The position numbers were made by a program, and so were the translations under genes. A stretch of 10,683 bases of DNA from UBA1067 sp963661055 (GTDB lineage: Bacteria > Verrucomicrobiota > Kiritimatiellia > RFP12 > UBA1067), in the NCBI GenBank assembly GCA_963661055.1, contig CAVLAC010000079.1, positions 1 to 10,683 on the forward strand. The letters run 5' to 3'. This document shows, piece by piece, positions 1-6,091 of this stretch (its first letter is position 1; each line of letters starts with the position of its first letter). A model generated the notes under the pieces. It was not told the origin of the DNA. It saw nothing but the letters and a program-made list of their open reading frames with translations, and searched no databases.

Positions 1-71
1 TGCGCCTTCAAGCGCGGCACACAGGCGCACGCACAGGGTCCGCAACAGACATGTAGCAGCACCTTCTTCAC
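1..71 (-). CDS. queH: Epoxyqueuosine reductase QueH-type (DUF208/COG1636), N-terminal fragment cut by window edge
   Basis: Only the first 23 codons are present. Reading the minus strand from a GTG at 71-69 gives (M)KKVLLHVCCGPCACACVP, then RLKA and the window edge. The start K-(V/L)-L-L-H-V-C-C-x-P-C is the N-terminal signature of the QueH family. QueH reduces epoxyqueuosine to queuosine in tRNA and uses cysteine-bound metal centres; the CC and PC pairs seen here belong to that cysteine set. Two further cysteines (residues 15 and 17) follow closely. The GTG overlaps the panB TGA in a GTGA arrangement, and a good Shine-Dalgarno (AAGGGGAG, 83-90) lies 11 nt upstream, so this is very likely the real start and the gene is translationally coupled to panB in an obg-panB-queH unit. 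Most of the protein is outside the window, so the call rests on the motif alone. Confidence 0.8.
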   Translation of the reverse strand, partial: MKKVLLHVCCGPCACACVPRLKA

Positions 72-847
72 TTCGTTGGGAACTCCCCTTCGGATACTTC
101 CTTCACATACGCGGCAAATGCGCCGCGAACAGTCTCCGCGAGATGGGCGTACTGCTTCACGAAGGATGGAACCTTCTCGTTGAGTCCGAGCAAATCGTGC
201 AAAACGAGCCACTGGGCATCACAAACGGGTCCCGCGCCGATTCCGACGGTAATAGCGGGCACTGCCGCCGTGATTTCTGCCGCGAGTTCAGAAGGAATGC
301 ATTCAAGTGTGACAGCAAATGAGCCCGCCTCAACAACGGCGCGGGCATCATCCATAATTTTTGCCGCGTCCGCACGCGTTTTGCCCTGCTTCTTGAAGCC
401 TCCGTAAAGATTGACGCTCTGGGGGCACATCCCAATGTGCGCCATAACAGGAATGCCCGCCGCCGTCATCCGTTTAATAAGCGGCGCATAATAGGCACTC
501 GCCTCGAGTTTAACAGCGTCCGCCCCCGCCTTCAAACAAGCGACAGCATTTTCCATTGCCTTATCGTCTCCGCAATGATAGCTACCAAAAGGCAAGTCGG
601 CAATTACGAGAGCATCCTTTACCACCCGCGCCACAGCTTCGGTGGCGCGAAGCGTATCCTCAATTGTGACGGGGAGCGTTGTCTCATAGCCAAGGACATT
701 ATTCCCGAGCGAGTCGCCCACGAGAATGAGGGGTACGCCCGCCTCATCTGCGAGGCGTGCGAAAGGTGCGTCATAGGCAGTCACCCCCGCGAGTTTCTGG
801 TGTCCCTTCGCCGCGCGGACGGACGCAAGATTCCATTTCTTTGCCAT
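68..847 (-). CDS. panB: 3-methyl-2-oxobutanoate hydroxymethyltransferase (ketopantoate hydroxymethyltransferase)
   Basis: This cytoplasmic TIM-barrel enzyme transfers a hydroxymethyl group from 5,10-methylene-THF to 2-oxoisovalerate, giving ketopantoate, the first committed step to pantothenate and CoA. At 259 aa it is close to the usual 260-280. Family motifs are in order: TAYDAPFARLADEAG (23-37), VGDSLG with Asp45 and LPFG preceded by Asp84 (the Mg2+ ligands, at the same numbers as in E. coli), VKLE (Lys113, Glu115), AHIGMCPQSVN (136-146), LECIP with the catalytic Glu182, and GIGAG (202-206). All active-site residues I can place are present. The ATG has AAAGGAG (859-865) 11 nt upstream, overlapping the end of obg. 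The gap from the obg stop is only 20 nt, so the two are cotranscribed. The TGA stop overlaps the queH GTG. No panC or panD is visible here. Confidence 0.97.
   Translation of the reverse strand: MAKKWNLASVRAAKGHQKLAGVTAYDAPFARLADEAGVPLILVGDSLGNNVLGYETTLPVTIEDTLRATEAVARVVKDALVIADLPFGSYHCGDDKAMENAVACLKAGADAVKLEASAYYAPLIKRMTAAGIPVMAHIGMCPQSVNLYGGFKKQGKTRADAAKIMDDARAVVEAGSFAVTLECIPSELAAEITAAVPAITVGIGAGPVCDAQWLVLHDLLGLNEKVPSFVKQYAHLAETVRGAFAAYVKEVSEGEFPTK
83..90 (-). promoter_or_regulatory. Ribosome binding site for the GTG start of queH
   Basis: The minus strand reads AAGGGGAG here, 11 nt before the GTG at 71. It lies inside the last codons of panB and is the main support for a non-ATG start that overlaps the panB stop. 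Confidence 0.6.
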
Positions 848-867
848 AGTTTCTAAATCTCCTTTGA

Positions 868-2025
868 TTAGTGGATATTGCCGCGAGACGGATGGCTCTT
901 CGCCTTCGGCTTCTCGAGCTTCAAGAATGTCGCGAACTTGAGTGCCTCGGCGGGAATCTCGTCCCCTGTTGTATCGGGCATATCCTTGAGGTCGGGGGCT
1001 TGCGCGTGGGTGTGATGGAAGCGCGTCTCGGGCTTCACGACATCGCGCAGAGCCTCCTTAAACGCCTCGAGTCCCTCGCGCGTCTCGCACGAAATCTCGA
1101 TGGGCTTTACGCCTGTCTCTTTAATGAAGCGCGGCAGATTCTCTTTTGCCACTTCACTATCCATCTTGTTGGCGACGATAATGGCTGGACGCTCCGCAAG
1201 CTCAATAGAGTAATCGGCAATTTCCTTTTTGAGGACTTCGTAATCCTTCCACGGTTCGCGTCCGTCTGTCCCCGCCATATCTAGAACATAGACGAGCACT
1301 TTGGAGCGCTCCAAGTGGCGCAAAAAGGCAAGCCCGAGCCCCACGCCCTTCGCCGCGCCCTCGATAATGCCAGGCACATCCGCCATACGCACCTTCGCGT
1401 AGTCTCCGTATACAATCGTGCCCACGATGGGGTTAATGGTCGTAAACGGATAGCTCGCGATTTTCGGTGTCGCGGCAGAAAGAACTGAGAGAAGTGAACT
1501 CTTGCCCGCATTCGGGAAGCCGAGGAGACCTGCATCCGCAATAGTCTTAAGTTCAAGCCGCAAACGCTTTTCCTCGGGCTCTCCGCCAGGCGTATGTTCC
1601 GTCGGGGCTTGGTTGACGGCGGTCTTAAAGTGGACATTCCCATAGCCACCCGCGCCGCCCTTCGCGACAATCACCGCCTGACCAGGCTCAGTAATATCCG
1701 CGACGAGAAGACCTGTCTCGGCATCGTAGACTTCAGTCCCCAACGGTACGGGCACGACGAGGTCTTTGCCGCGCTTGCCGTACATCTTCTGTCCCTTGCC
1801 GCCTTCGCCATCTTGGGCATAGCACTTCGGGTCATAATAAAGGTTCAGAAGCGAATTGATGTGTTCGGACGCTTTAAAGACGACATCACCGCCGCGTCCG
1901 CCGTCCCCGCCATCGGGTCCACCAAATGCCACGAGGGCCTCGCGGCGCATAGACATCGCGCCATCGCCTCCGCGTCCAGAGCGGACGAGTACCTCGACTT
2001 GATCTATAAAAGTTTTTGCTTTCAT
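868..2025 (-). CDS. obg: Obg family GTPase (ribosome assembly/stress GTPase)
   Basis: This is an essential, slow GTPase that binds the 50S subunit and acts in late ribosome assembly and stress control. Residues 1-158 form the glycine-rich Obg domain (GRGGDGAMSMRRE, FGGPDGGDGGRGGDV, the GGAGGYGN stretch near 123-130). The G domain follows: G1 GFPNAGKSS (169-177), switch I with FTT (194-196), G3 DVPG (216-219), G4 NKMD (285-288) and G5 ISC (310-312), where many homologues have ISA. The protein is 385 aa with a short tail of about 50 residues after the G domain, so there is no large C-terminal OCT or TGS domain. The start is fixed by alignment of the Obg domain, because the next Met would remove the first glycine loop. 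No Shine-Dalgarno precedes it; an extended -10 sits 9 nt upstream, suggesting leaderless translation. panB and queH follow in the same unit. Confidence 0.97.
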   Translation of the reverse strand: MKAKTFIDQVEVLVRSGRGGDGAMSMRREALVAFGGPDGGDGGRGGDVVFKASEHINSLLNLYYDPKCYAQDGEGGKGQKMYGKRGKDLVVPVPLGTEVYDAETGLLVADITEPGQAVIVAKGGAGGYGNVHFKTAVNQAPTEHTPGGEPEEKRLRLELKTIADAGLLGFPNAGKSSLLSVLSAATPKIASYPFTTINPIVGTIVYGDYAKVRMADVPGIIEGAAKGVGLGLAFLRHLERSKVLVYVLDMAGTDGREPWKDYEVLKKEIADYSIELAERPAIIVANKMDSEVAKENLPRFIKETGVKPIEISCETREGLEAFKEALRDVVKPETRFHHTHAQAPDLKDMPDTTGDEIPAEALKFATFLKLEKPKAKSHPSRGNIH

Positions 2026-2043
2026 CGTGAGAATATTATATCA
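2026..2043 (-). promoter_or_regulatory. Extended -10 promoter directly abutting the obg start codon
   Basis: On the minus strand, TGA-TATAAT occupies 2043-2035, a perfect -10 with the extended TGn element. The best -35 at 17-nt spacing (2058-2063) is a weak TTCAAT. Only 9 nt separate the -10 from the ATG, so transcription would begin about 0-3 nt before the ATG or at it. There is no Shine-Dalgarno in the nine bases. Confidence 0.55.
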
Positions 2044-2071
2044 TATTCTGGGGTGAAATTGAAACAAGAAG

Positions 2072-2098
2072 CGCGTACTACCTCGCGGGCAGTACGCG
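2072..2098 (-). terminator. Hairpin downstream of rplI, second of two (probable terminator)
   Basis: CGCGTACT (2072-2079) and AGTACGCG (2091-2098) are a perfect 8-bp inverted repeat with an 11-nt loop. On the minus strand the stem is followed by the T-rich CTTCTTGTTTC. It stands between the end of the ribosomal operon and the obg promoter, as expected for an intrinsic terminator, although the T tract is broken. Confidence 0.55.
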
Positions 2099-2107
2099 TT
2101 CTCTTAG

Positions 2108-2126
2108 AATAACCCTGCGGGTTATT
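2108..2126 (-). terminator. Hairpin overlapping the rplI stop codon, first of two
   Basis: AATAACCC (2108-2115) and GGGTTATT (2119-2126) form a perfect 8-bp stem with a 3-nt loop. It begins within the rplI TAA, and on the minus strand it ends in GGGTTATTCT. The weak U run makes it either half of a tandem terminator with the hairpin at 2072-2098 or a 3'-end stabilising stem. By symmetry it would also fold on the other strand. Confidence 0.5.
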
Positions 2127-2601
2127 AGGCTTCCGCAGCTGGTGCCTGCTCGTCAAGAATGGTGATCTTGAACTTGACATAGACCTCGTGACCGAGATCG
2201 ATTGTCGCGTCATATTCACCAACTTCACGCAGGGAGTCCTCAATCGAGAGCTGGCTACGCGTAACCTTGACACCACGATTGGCTTCGATAGCCGCGAGCA
2301 AGTCAGAAACGCTGATTGCGCCGTAGAGCTTCTTGCCATCGGTGGTAGGCGCCGAGACGGTGAGTTCGAGCTTGGCGAGCTTCTTAGCGACTTCAAGAGC
2401 CGCCTTCTTCTCTTCCGCCGCACGAGCCGCACGCTCCGCTTCGAGTTTACGCAATTTGCGCTTAGCCGCTTCAGTGGCGACCGCCGCGAGACCCTTCGGG
2501 AAGAGGCAGTTACGCGCATAGCCAGGCGCGACCTTAACGATCTGACCCGACTTGCCGAGCTTCTTCACGTTATCCATGAGCATCACTTCAATATGTTGCA
2601 T
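2125..2601 (-). CDS. rplI: 50S ribosomal protein L9
   Basis: L9 binds 23S rRNA at the base of the L1 stalk and spans the subunit surface through its long central helix. The N-terminal domain carries the family signature almost exactly: LGKSGQIVKVAPGYARNCL ending in FPKG (15-37), with Gly27-Tyr28 and Arg30-Asn31. A charged, Ala/Lys/Glu-rich helix follows (about 42-78), then the C-terminal domain (about 79-150) with KLYGAIS and the EVGEYD-type turn. The length is 158 aa against a usual 147-150; the excess is an Ala/Glu tail (QAPAAEA). A strong AAAGGAG (2609-2615) lies 7 nt before the ATG. It is the last gene of the rplY-rpsF-ssb-rpsR-rplI operon, starts 17 nt after the rpsR stop, and is followed by two hairpins. 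Confidence 0.97.
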   Translation of the reverse strand: MQHIEVMLMDNVKKLGKSGQIVKVAPGYARNCLFPKGLAAVATEAAKRKLRKLEAERAARAAEEKKAALEVAKKLAKLELTVSAPTTDGKKLYGAISVSDLLAAIEANRGVKVTRSQLSIEDSLREVGEYDATIDLGHEVYVKFKITILDEQAPAAEA

Positions 2602-2618
2602 CTTGATACTCCTTTCGC

Positions 2619-2849
2619 TTAGGCCATAAGACCCATATTGCGGGCACGCTTAATGCCCTGACGGATCTGGCGCTGCTGCGCGGCGGTAACGCCCGTAATA
2701 CGCGCGGGCAGAATCTTGCCGTAGTCAGTGATGTAGTACTTCAGCGTCTCGATATCGTTAACATCAATCGAGTCCTTAGCCCCGAGAGACGGACGCTTAC
2801 GCGCGGCGAATTCTTCACCAGCGGACGAATTAGATTTCTTAAAAGCCAT
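2619..2849 (-). CDS. rpsR: 30S ribosomal protein S18
   Basis: S18 binds 16S rRNA as a heterodimer with S6 on the platform of the 30S subunit. At 76 aa it has the normal length. Residues 27-76 carry the S18 core: IDVNDIETLKYYITDYGKI (28-46), then LPARITGVTAAQQRQI and IKRARNMGLMA at the C-terminus, matching the family's GKI.P.R.TG..A..QR...IKRAR pattern. The N-terminal 25 residues are the usual basic, poorly conserved tail. No zinc-binding CxxC is present, so this looks like a zinc-independent type. AAGGA (minus strand, near 2858-2863) precedes the ATG by about 8 nt. It lies 29 nt downstream of ssb. Confidence 0.96.
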   Translation of the reverse strand: MAFKKSNSSAGEEFAARKRPSLGAKDSIDVNDIETLKYYITDYGKILPARITGVTAAQQRQIRQGIKRARNMGLMA

Positions 2850-2878
2850 TTTGCTTTTCCTTTAAGAGGTTTAAGTTG

Positions 2879-3331
2879 TTAGAACGGAAGGTTATCCGAG
2901 TCATTCTCGAGCGATTCGAGGGGCGAGACTGGCGCGGGAATTGCCGAGGAAGATTCGCTCTCACTCATAGGCGGACGCTGAGCCTGCGAAGACAGGCGGT
3001 CGCCCTGAGGCAAGAACTTAATGGTCGAGGCACGAACTTTCAGTTTCTGATGCCGCACGCCATCCTTTTCCCAAGTATCCATCTGAAGGCGCCCTTCCAC
3101 GAGGATAGAGCGACCCTTCGAGAGATACTGTCCACACAATTCGGCGAGCTTATCCCAGGCGTCCACATCAATAAAGACAGGGAACTCCTGAATCAGCCCA
3201 TTGCGATCTCTACGACGCTCATTCACGGCGAGCCCTAAGCGCGCAACTTTCATACCCGTGGTACCCGTTGAGCGGATGTCGGGGTCTCGCGTGAGATTGC
3301 CCATCAGAATTACTCTGTTGAATGAAGCCAT
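2879..3331 (-). CDS. ssb: Single-stranded DNA-binding protein
   Basis: SSB coats single-stranded DNA during replication, repair and recombination and recruits partners through its acidic C-terminal tip. Residues 1-107 form the OB fold, opening with MASFNRVILMGNLTRDPDIR, followed by FPVFIDVDAWDKLAELCGQY and the strand with LVEGRLQMDTWEKDG (79-91). A disordered Ser/Pro-rich linker spans about 112-140. The protein ends ...NDSDNLPF; the terminal Pro-Phe after acidic residues is the conserved partner-binding tip, with NLPF instead of the common DIPF. At 150 aa it is typical. Its place between rpsF and rpsR is the standard bacterial arrangement. A moderate GGAAG (3342-3346) precedes the ATG by 10 nt. 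Confidence 0.96.
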   Translation of the reverse strand: MASFNRVILMGNLTRDPDIRSTGTTGMKVARLGLAVNERRRDRNGLIQEFPVFIDVDAWDKLAELCGQYLSKGRSILVEGRLQMDTWEKDGVRHQKLKVRASTIKFLPQGDRLSSQAQRPPMSESESSSAIPAPVSPLESLENDSDNLPF

Positions 3332-3358
3332 GATGACTAAACTTCCGTTAACCTATTG

Positions 3359-3760
3359 TTACGCCTGAGCCGTAGCCGCCTGAGCTGCCTCAGCTGCGGC
3401 CTGCGCCGCCGCTTCCTTACGAGCCTGACGCGCCTGACGCGCTTCACGCTCCGCGACGAGCTTCGCCTCGCGGCGTTCGTCGACTGCGAGAATCTGGACG
3501 CGGAACACTTCCTCGACGAGCTGATAGCGCTTGACGAGTTCCTCGACCTTAGCGGGATCCATCTCAACACGGACCTTCACATAAACGCCATTCTCCTTCT
3601 TGGACATCGCGCGCGCGAAAGTACGCTTGCCGAGCGATTCCGAAGTAAGCACCGTACCTTCCAAGCGCGTCACTTCCGCGAGCGCCTTCTCGAGGTTGGC
3701 ATTGAGAACATCGTCGCGTGTAACGCCAACGAAGATATAAAGGATGTCGTACTTCTTCAT
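3359..3760 (-). CDS. rpsF: 30S ribosomal protein S6
   Basis: S6 pairs with S18 on the 30S platform. The ferredoxin-like fold occupies residues 1-95: MKKYDILYIFVGVT, the LEGTVLTSESLGKRTFA segment (34-50) and VYVKVRVEMDPAKVEEL (59-75), ending with FRVQILAVDE. Residues 96-133 form an Arg/Glu then Ala/Gln-rich tail with low complexity; comparable but variable tails occur on S6 in many bacteria. The ATG shares its A with the rplY stop (TAATG) and has GAGGAG (3769-3774) 8 nt upstream, inside the end of rplY, so translation is coupled to L25. ssb follows after 27 nt. In many genomes S6 and S18 regulate this operon through a leader RNA. Confidence 0.95.
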   Translation of the reverse strand: MKKYDILYIFVGVTRDDVLNANLEKALAEVTRLEGTVLTSESLGKRTFARAMSKKENGVYVKVRVEMDPAKVEELVKRYQLVEEVFRVQILAVDERREAKLVAEREARQARQARKEAAAQAAAEAAQAATAQA

Positions 3761-4452
3761 TACTTCTTCTCCTCTTTCTTGGCAGTGTCAGCGGCCTTAG
3801 CCTCTTCGTCCTTGCCCTTCTTAATGACTTCAGGTGTCGCCGCTGCCGCCGCATCTGCCGCGCCAGGAGCCGCCGGCGTCGCCGCCGCCACATCATCCGG
3901 AGCCTTAACGACCGCCACAGCCAATTCGCCGCGCGTCACAATCGTCTGCTTATCGCCGAGCTGGAGATCACGCACAAAGAGCGTCTGATCAAGCCCGAGC
4001 TTGGAAACATCGACTTCAAACTTCTCGGCGATATCCGTCGGCAGGCAGTCGACTTCAATCGTACGCAGCACCTGTTCGAGAACGCCGCCGCCGAGCTTCA
4101 CGCCGACCGCTTCGCCCACGAGGTACAGCGGTACAGTGACACGGACCTTCTCGGTCAGCGACACTTCGCTGAAATCCACATGGATGGGAGTACCCGCCAG
4201 GACGTCGTTCTGCATCTCACGCATGAGCGCCGGAACCTCGGTACCATTCATATCCAGCGTGACCAACAACTGCTTGCTAGCATGACCACGCATCGCCATC
4301 ATGAAGTCGTGCGCAGGGAGCTTGATGAGCTCGGTGCCACCTTTCTTCATCTTCATTACGCTGCCGGGAATCATGCCCGTGCGGCGCAAACGACGGACAG
4401 CCCCCGTACCCTGTTCGGTACGAGCTTCCGCTTTAATCTTAATCTGATCCAT
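3760..4452 (-). CDS. rplY: 50S ribosomal protein L25 (general stress protein Ctc type)
   Basis: L25/Ctc binds 5S rRNA. Residues 1-90 are the 5S-binding L25 domain (EARTEQGTGAVRRLRRTGMI, 9-28) and residues about 97-185 the TL5-type C-terminal beta domain (HVDFSEVSLTEKVRVTVPLY, then GEAVGVKLGGGVLEQ and the VDVSKLGLDQTLFVRDL segment). The last 45 residues are a low-complexity Ala/Lys/Glu tail, giving 230 aa. One oddity is visible: the family's IPAVVYG turn after the first helix reads IPGSVMKMKKGG here. The gene heads the operon; its TAA overlaps the rpsF ATG by one base, and pth, often found between ctc and rpsF, is absent. The start has only a weak GAAAG upstream, but a strong promoter with a roughly 65-nt leader precedes it. 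Confidence 0.95.
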   Translation of the reverse strand: MDQIKIKAEARTEQGTGAVRRLRRTGMIPGSVMKMKKGGTELIKLPAHDFMMAMRGHASKQLLVTLDMNGTEVPALMREMQNDVLAGTPIHVDFSEVSLTEKVRVTVPLYLVGEAVGVKLGGGVLEQVLRTIEVDCLPTDIAEKFEVDVSKLGLDQTLFVRDLQLGDKQTIVTRGELAVAVVKAPDDVAAATPAAPGAADAAAAATPEVIKKGKDEEAKAADTAKKEEKK

Positions 4453-4518
4453 TTATGTACTTTCTATGTGATGACCGCCTGCTCTCGCGCCGAATGCGCT
4501 ACCCTCCGCGGCAAAACA
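4453..4518 (-). promoter_or_regulatory. 5' leader of the rplY-rpsF-ssb-rpsR-rplI operon, possibly structured
   Basis: This is the predicted untranslated leader between the rplY promoter and ATG. On the minus strand, GCCGC (4512-4508) can pair with GCGGT (4478-4474, one G-U pair), enclosing a GCGC-ATTCG-GCGC mini-hairpin. That resembles an autoregulatory r-protein leader in layout only. I cannot demonstrate the known S6:S18-binding motif. Confidence 0.3.
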
Positions 4519-4524
4519 GGTAAA

Positions 4525-4554
4525 ATTATACCAAATTTTATGCCTAAAAAGCAA
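4525..4554 (-). promoter_or_regulatory. Sigma70-like promoter of the ribosomal protein operon
   Basis: Minus strand: TTGCTT (4554-4549), an 18-nt spacer ending in TGG, and TATAAT (4530-4525), i.e. a consensus extended -10. TAAAATT (4521-4527) and AATTTTA (4534-4540) form an AT-rich inverted repeat around the -10. The predicted transcript start is near 4518, about 65 nt before the rplY ATG. No terminator hairpin is evident between pdxT and this promoter, so some read-through from pdxST is possible. Confidence 0.75.
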
Positions 4555-4568
4555 GTATAATCTTCGCC

Positions 4569-5153
4569 TTAAAGACGCGCGAGAAACTCGCGAAAGACGA
4601 GGGGGCAAGGGGTGAGCTCGGGATGCCACGCAAGCGCCGTGATATTTCCCTTACGGACGGCGGTGGGCTCTCCCTTATAAGAGGAGAGAACTTCCACTCC
4701 TTCCCCGAGTCCCACAATGCGCGGCGCACGGATGAATGTCATTGGCACTTCCTCGCCAAGTGCCGCGTAAGTGCCGCGCGTTTCGAAACTACCGAGTTGG
4801 CGTCCGTACGCATTGCGCGCGACGGTGACAGGGAGCGCTCCAAACCACACGGTGGGGTCGCCTTGCAAGTGTTCGGCAAGTAGAATCAGCCCTGCGCAAG
4901 TCGCGAATGTGGGAAGTCCCGCCGCGATTTTTGCTTTGAGAGGCTCAAAAAGCCCTAAATCCTTTAGGAGCTTGCCTTGCACCGTGGACTCACCTCCCGG
5001 CAAAACGAGTGCGTCAAAGGGCGCGGCAATATCCGCGAACTGACGGATTTCAAACACCTCCGCGCCAACTTCCTTGAAGGCACGGAGATGTTCCGCGAAG
5101 GCACCCTGCACAGCGAGGATGCCCACGCGGGGATGGGACGCGGCAGAACTCAT
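4569..5153 (-). CDS. pdxT: Pyridoxal 5'-phosphate synthase glutaminase subunit PdxT
   Basis: PdxT is a class I (triad) glutaminase that hydrolyses glutamine and channels ammonia to PdxS for de novo PLP synthesis; twelve of each subunit form the complex. At 194 aa it is normal. Motifs: VGILAVQGAFAEH (10-22), LPGGEST (51-57, oxyanion region), the nucleophile Cys86 in TFATCAGLILLAEH (82-95), ARNAYGRQLGSFE (112-124) and AWHPEL (175-180) with His177 and Glu179. The catalytic Cys-His-Glu triad is intact. One deviation: the residue two before the nucleophile is Ala84 (ATCAG) where the family normally has Gly (GTCAG). The ATG overlaps the pdxS TGA by 4 nt (ATGA) and has GGAGGAG 8 nt upstream, so it is translationally coupled. 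Confidence 0.97.
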   Translation of the reverse strand: MSSAASHPRVGILAVQGAFAEHLRAFKEVGAEVFEIRQFADIAAPFDALVLPGGESTVQGKLLKDLGLFEPLKAKIAAGLPTFATCAGLILLAEHLQGDPTVWFGALPVTVARNAYGRQLGSFETRGTYAALGEEVPMTFIRAPRIVGLGEGVEVLSSYKGEPTAVRKGNITALAWHPELTPCPLVFREFLARL

Positions 5154-6022
5154 TTGCCGCGCTCCTCCATAATCGTCTTAATCTCGTCCGCATTGATGCC
5201 GACCATCGCCTCGCCGAGATTCTCCGAAAGCTTAGCAATCAGCTTCGCGTCCTGCCAATTGGTGACCGCCTGCACAATTGCCGCCGCCCTCTTCGCGGGG
5301 TCTCCACTCTTAAAGATGCCCGAGCCGACGAAAACGCCTTCCGCGCCGAGTTCCATCATAAGTGCCGCGTCCGCTGGGGTGGCGACACCACCTGCCGCGA
5401 AGTTGACGACGGGGAGCTTGCCCTTCTCGTGCACTTCACGCAGGAGGTCGAGCGGCACAGCAAGTGCTTTCGCCGCCTCATAGAGTTCATCTTCGCGAAG
5501 TGAGACCACGCGGCGAATTTCGCTTTGCATCTTACGCATATGACGGACCGCTTGGACGACATCGCCNNNNNNNNNNNNNNNNNNNNNNNNNNNNNNNNNN
5601 NNNNNNNNNNNNNNNNNNNNNNNNNNNNNNNNNNNNNNNNNNNNNNNNNNNNNNNNNNNNNNNNNNNNNNNNNNNNNNNNNNNNNNNNNNNNNNNNNNNN
5701 NNNNNNNNNNNNNNNNNNNNNNNNNNNNNNNNNNNNNNNNNNNNNNNNNNNNNNNNNNNNNNNNNNNNNNNNNNNNNNNNNNNNNNNNNNNNNNNNNNNN
5801 NNNNNNNACGGCGGCTTGGATGCCCTTAATCATCGCGGGGTCGCTCATACGGCTCACGCCACCTGCCGCGCGAATGTCGGCAGGGATGCGCTCGAGTGCC
5901 ATCACGGCACACGCACCCGCCGCCTCGGCAATCTTCGCCTGCTCGGGCGTCGTTACATCCATAATCACTCCGCCCTTCAGCATCTGTGCCAAATTGCGGT
6001 TCACTTCTTGGCGTTCATTCAT
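5150..6022 (-). CDS. pdxS: Pyridoxal 5'-phosphate synthase lyase subunit PdxS (interrupted by an N gap)
   Basis: PdxS condenses ribose 5-phosphate, glyceraldehyde 3-phosphate and ammonia into PLP in the cytoplasm. The visible ends are very well conserved: LKGGVIMDV (15-23; Asp22 is the active-site Asp), AGACAVMALERIPADIRAAG (35-54), MSDPAMIKGIQAA (59-71), GDVVQAVRHMRKM (153-165) and VVNFAAGGVATPADAAL (205-221), then GVFVGSGIFKS. Residues 72-152 are unknown because of the N run; both Schiff-base lysines (expected at 79 and 147 by comparison with B. subtilis Lys81 and Lys149) fall there and cannot be checked. The frame is kept across the gap, giving 290 aa against about 290-295 in the family, so I see no sign of a pseudogene. 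A modest GAAGG lies 12 nt before the ATG. pdxT follows with a 4-nt overlap. Confidence 0.96.
   Translation of the reverse strand: MNERQEVNRNLAQMLKGGVIMDVTTPEQAKIAEAAGACAVMALERIPADIRAAGGVSRMSDPAMIKGIQAAXXXXXXXXXXXXXXXXXXXXXXXXXXXXXXXXXXXXXXXXXXXXXXXXXXXXXXXXXXXXXXXXXXXXXXXXXXXXXXXXXGDVVQAVRHMRKMQSEIRRVVSLREDELYEAAKALAVPLDLLREVHEKGKLPVVNFAAGGVATPADAALMMELGAEGVFVGSGIFKSGDPAKRAAAIVQAVTNWQDAKLIAKLSENLGEAMVGINADEIKTIMEERGK
5162..5168 (-). promoter_or_regulatory. Ribosome binding site for pdxT inside the end of pdxS
   Basis: GGAGGAG on the minus strand, 8 nt before the pdxT ATG, encoded within the last codons of pdxS. It supports the chosen pdxT start, which is about eight residues longer at the N-terminus than some homologues. 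Confidence 0.7.
5567..5807. other. Run of 241 N (unknown bases) inside pdxS
   Basis: The N run starts after the PdxS Gly153 codon (minus strand) and ends inside a GTN codon (Val72). It replaces one partial codon plus exactly 80 codons. That gives 81 unseen or partly seen residues, the number between the same points in B. subtilis PdxS as I recall it, so the gap length looks true rather than arbitrary. Confidence 0.95.
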
Positions 6023-6091
6023 ACGCTTTACTTACCTTCTTTTACTTGTCGCTCGGACGGAAACCTCTTCCGCCGCGCTTTACGAGTGAAT

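Noticed and set aside
437..856. Long plus-strand reading frame opposite panB
   Set aside because: It is a shadow of the complete, motif-rich panB on the other strand, with no plausible product.
4977..5483. Plus-strand frame of 168 codons across pdxT and pdxS
   Set aside because: It lies opposite two certain genes and crosses their overlap; no motif supports it.
5150..6022. pdxS as a broken gene or pseudogene
   Set aside because: The frame and expected length are preserved across the N run and both flanks are highly conserved, so the interruption is missing data rather than mutation.
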